Source: an uncultured Saprospiraceae bacterium
GTDB taxonomy: Bacteria; Bacteroidota; Bacteroidia; Chitinophagales; Saprospiraceae
Length of the DNA: 64,000 nt
Assembly: GCA_937921775.1 (NCBI GenBank)
Contig: CAKZUK010000001.1
Span: 62,001-126,000 of the forward strand
Reading direction: 5' to 3'
Part shown: in pieces, positions 61,885-64,000 of the stretch
Numbering within the stretch: the stretch's first letter is position 1
Layout: each line of letters starts with the position of its first letter
Notes under the pieces: model-generated
The model's input: the letters and a program-made list of their open reading frames with translations, nothing else
Database searches by the model: none
Told to the model about the DNA's origin: nothing
Made by a program: the position numbers and the translations under genes

Positions 61885-61913
61885 ATAAAGTTGATCAATA
61901 CAACTTTCAGGTA

Positions 61914-61921
61914 CAAAGCTA
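61914..61921 (-). promoter_or_regulatory. -7 promoter box TAGCTTTG
   Basis: An exact TAnnTTTG match on the minus strand. It predicts a transcript start near 61909 and a leader of ~120 bases. Confidence 0.55.
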
Positions 61922-62063
61922 TGTTATTAATTTGACTAATGCTTGTTTTTGTTTAAAAATATATTAAAAATTTACATTTGATACATATTATTGATGGTTT
62001 TTGTATGTTTTGCAAGGACATAATTCCTTCAAACAAGCTAAAAGCTGCGGTTTATCACTGTTT

Positions 62064-62085
62064 TAGCAACTAAATTTGGTTGCTA
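62064..62085 (+). promoter_or_regulatory. Hairpin in DUF2867 leader
   Basis: A perfect 7-base stem, TAGCAAC/GTTGCTA, loop TAAATTTG, 56 bases before the ATG. It may be an operator or attenuator. Confidence 0.4.
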
Positions 62086-62140
62086 TTGTTTTATAATTAA
62101 ACTTCAATTGTGTTATTTCTACACCAAAAAGCATCAGAAT

Positions 62141-62626
62141 ATGGTCATTCAAGAGCCAGCGCCTAGTACAAGTTGTATAGGTACATGTCTTAAAAAGACA
62201 GATTACGTGGATACTTTCTCTACTACGAATCACAGTGATTCCTTAGCTACTATTACTACTAAAATATTTGCTACTGCGCCAGGTTGGGTTAAAGCTTTGA
62301 TGGGTTTACGGAATGCCTTGGTTAAGGTACTAGGTTTGAAAACTGACTTTCCTGAAGCAAAAGATCAACGATTTGAAGAGGGTGGGAGACTTGCCTTTTT
62401 TAAAATCTATGAAATCCATGACAATGAAATTTTGCTAGGGGAAGATGATTCGCATCTTAATTTTAGAGTGAGTATATTCGATTCTAAAGAAGCTGAGAAT
62501 AATATTAAAGTAACCACATTGGTGCAATACAATAATACTTTGGGTAAACTCTACTTTGCAGTGGTTAAGCCTTTCCATATGATCATTGTGAAGAAGATGG
62601 TGAGGAATGCTTTTGTTAAGGATTAA
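62141..62626 (+). CDS. DUF2867 protein
   Basis: 161 residues from the ATG at 62141 (MVIQEPAPSTSCIG); an upstream TTG at 62108 opens a longer frame that is less likely. The domain contains DYVDTFSTTNHSDSLATITT, AKALMGLRNALVKVLGLK-like stretch and FYFAVVKPFHMIIVKKMV near the end, typical of DUF2867. Function unknown; soluble. The last bases abut the ABC permease stop on the other strand. Confidence 0.85.
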   Translation: MVIQEPAPSTSCIGTCLKKTDYVDTFSTTNHSDSLATITTKIFATAPGWVKALMGLRNALVKVLGLKTDFPEAKDQRFEEGGRLAFFKIYEIHDNEILLGEDDSHLNFRVSIFDSKEAENNIKVTTLVQYNNTLGKLYFAVVKPFHMIIVKKMVRNAFVKD

Positions 62627-62629
62627 TAT

Positions 62630-63430
62630 TTACGTCACATCTCTTTGTCGCTCCTTCCAATATCCTAGTGCAACAAATAGGACAAAAAAAGCAATACTTA
62701 TATATTCAACCTTGTTGAAAAAGGTACCCGTATCTTTATTTAAAGTACTGTGAATGATATCTAGATCATTGACCAAAGCAGCTTGCGAATATGGGAAATG
62801 AAGGCCGTATTTTGATCCAGATATATAGATAAAAAGTCCAATAATAAAGCCCATTATTCCAACCATTATAGGTATGAGGAAATTTTTGAAATGCAAACTC
62901 AAGCAATATTGAAGTCCTACTACTGAGAGTATTCCAATCATCAAGTGTGTAAATCGTGGGATTAATTCTCCCATGTTTGGAAAGTAATACTGAAACTCAA
63001 ATTCAGGAAAAATCAATGACATGAAATAACCTAATACAAGTGCGGAAAGAAAATAAACGATGATGCTTGTAAATATTAAAAGGAGTATAACAGCCAGTTT
63101 CGAAAAATAAATATAGGCACGCTTCAGGGGCATACTGTAAAGTCTTTTCCAGGTATCGCTTTGATGTTCTAGGTTGACGACAAAACTATTGGTCAAAACA
63201 ATGATAGGAAGTAAAATGAAAACAGAAAAGATATCACTGGTTAATTTGTAAAAATAGCCCCATGGGTTTACGTTTAAAGTCGTATTGTGATAAGGCGATG
63301 TCAAAAAAGAAATCGTAATCATAATAGGTACAAGGATACCTCCAAAAAGAATAAGCCATCTTAGTGGTGTACTTTTAAGTTTGTACAATTCAGCATGGAA
63401 GCATCTGATAAATAGTAGAAGCATCGACAT
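62630..63430 (-). CDS. ABC-2-type transporter permease
   Basis: 266 residues, six membrane segments; RWLILFGGILVPIMITISFL, SFVVNLEHQSDTWKRLYSMP (the coupling region) and FNKVEYISIAFFVLFVALGY are typical of ABC-2 permeases. Paired with the ATPase gene upstream, whose stop overlaps this start by one base (TAATG). It probably exports a drug, lipid or peptide; the substrate is unknown. Confidence 0.9.
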   Translation of the reverse strand: MSMLLLFIRCFHAELYKLKSTPLRWLILFGGILVPIMITISFLTSPYHNTTLNVNPWGYFYKLTSDIFSVFILLPIIVLTNSFVVNLEHQSDTWKRLYSMPLKRAYIYFSKLAVILLLIFTSIIVYFLSALVLGYFMSLIFPEFEFQYYFPNMGELIPRFTHLMIGILSVVGLQYCLSLHFKNFLIPIMVGIMGFIIGLFIYISGSKYGLHFPYSQAALVNDLDIIHSTLNKDTGTFFNKVEYISIAFFVLFVALGYWKERQRDVT

Positions 63431-64000
63431 TATTGATCGGAGTTTGTGATGTCAATAAATAGATTTTCCAGATTGTTTTTTTCCAGCCTTACTTCATAAA
63501 TATTAATCTTATTACGTACTAATGTTTCAATGATAATTGGAATGTCGTTTTCATCTTGAACATCGACTTTAATAGTATCGGTATCATTGAGGTTTGCTAT
63601 AAACTGTGTTTTCAATAAGTCGATTACTTTTTGAGGATGATCCACTTTTAGATTTACTTGGAGGTTTTTCTTTTTTAATAATTCTAATTCTTGTATCGAT
63701 CCTTGGAATACCATCTTTCCATCTTTTATGATACCAACGCTTGTTGCAATTAGCTCAATTTCATTTAACAAATGGCTGGAAAGAAAAATAGTTTTTCCTT
63801 CGTTTTGTAAATTTTTAATTATGTTTCTAATCTCAATTATTCCAGTAGGATCTAGACCGCTCGTTGGCTCATCTAGTATGAGAAGTTCGGGGTCGTTGAG
63901 CAATGCCATGGCTAGTCCGAGTCGTTGTTTCATACCGGTGGAGTATGCCTTTGTTTTTTTATCTTTTTGTGTCCTTAGATTTACGAGATGTAGTACTTCT
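63430..64000 (-). CDS. ABC transporter ATP-binding subunit (5' partial)
   Basis: The frame is open to the window edge; about 189 residues of the C-terminal two-thirds are visible. The signature YSTGMKQRLGLA, Walker B LLILDEPTSGLDP and the switch His in LSSHLLNEIE are complete; Walker A lies outside. It is the energy-coupling partner of the ABC-2 permease. Near the end are IYEVRLEKNNLENLFID residues, typical of a bacitracin-export-like ATPase. Confidence 0.93.
   Translation of the reverse strand, partial: EVLHLVNLRTQKDKKTKAYSTGMKQRLGLAMALLNDPELLILDEPTSGLDPTGIIEIRNIIKNLQNEGKTIFLSSHLLNEIELIATSVGIIKDGKMVFQGSIQELELLKKKNLQVNLKVDHPQKVIDLLKTQFIANLNDTDTIKVDVQDENDIPIIIETLVRNKINIYEVRLEKNNLENLFIDITNSDQ

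Larger units (their letters stand above)
61789..62140. other. Divergent region: RRM leader and DUF2867 leader
   Basis: 352 bases. The RRM promoter box (61914-61921) gives a leader of ~120 bases holding AAGTTG/CAACTT and CTAACA-CA-TGTTAG dyads (61871-61906). On the other side, TAGCAAC (62064-62070) and GTTGCTA (62079-62085) form a hairpin 56 bases before the DUF2867 ATG. No small gene seen. Confidence 0.55.

Noticed and set aside
1..64000. tRNA, rRNA or tmRNA genes
   Set aside because: No cloverleaf, CCA end or conserved rRNA stretch was recognised in any gap.

Overview
The window looks like the chromosome of a free-living Bacteroidota bacterium, most likely in or near the Saprospiria (inference). 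The evidence is the set of secreted proteins with type IX secretion system (T9SS) C-terminal sorting domains, a gliding-motility-type C-terminal domain, SprB-like repeats, weak Shine-Dalgarno sites, and several -7 promoter boxes of the TAnnTTTG type. I saw no rRNA, tRNA, CRISPR array, insertion sequence or prophage. Genes run off both ends of the window.

Layout. 1-7.7 kb: the end of a large PKD/gliding-type surface protein, a HAD phosphatase, a DUF1648 membrane protein, a CYTH protein, then a PKD T9SS protein followed by a small lipoprotein and a DUF1415 protein. 7.7-18 kb: an unknown secreted protein, a two-subunit isoquinoline-oxidoreductase-type molybdenum enzyme, a receptor-L-domain T9SS protein, an RluA pseudouridine synthase, a PLP threonine/serine dehydratase, a GNAT acetyltransferase and a cytoplasmic substrate-binding-like protein. 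18-29 kb: a large secretome block with an M4 metallopeptidase, three adjacent surface proteins (T9SS type A, SprB-repeat, DUF2341/HYR), a thiamine-binding-like protein and an IgGFc-binding-like T9SS protein. 29-43 kb: mostly housekeeping and unknown genes, including phosphofructokinase, an alpha/beta hydrolase, two lipoproteins, a B12-binding radical SAM protein, a DEAD-type helicase with a CvfB protein, a GH19 enzyme, DUF1697, DinB, and a protein with an effector-associated domain (EAD11-like). 43-46 kb: an unusual intergenic zone holding nested dyads, a candidate structured RNA and a 43-residue peptide with a double-glycine leader, divergent from a 413-residue helical-repeat protein. 46-64 kb: NUDIX, a giant SNF2 helicase, GNATs, a T9SS purple acid phosphatase, patatin, CHAP, EI24-like, DUF4105 and SMP-30 proteins, an RRM protein, DUF2867, and an ABC-2 transporter pair running off the end.

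Most genes are single or in short runs. Likely operons are iorA-iorB, the three surface proteins at 21.7-26.7 kb, the two lipoproteins at 31.3-32.4 kb, helicase-CvfB, EAD protein-DinB, the membrane protein-patatin pair, and the ABC pair.

The best candidate for an undescribed system is at 43.7-45.7 kb: the short peptide (44251-44382, minus) whose leader ends in LKKLKGG and whose 14-residue core pairs three Thr/Ser with three Asp, set beside a TPR-like protein and several structured intergenic elements. Its maturation enzyme, if any, is not in the window. Second are the EAD11-like protein overlapping a DinB gene, and a C-terminal module shared by two neighbouring surface proteins that lack a normal T9SS tail.
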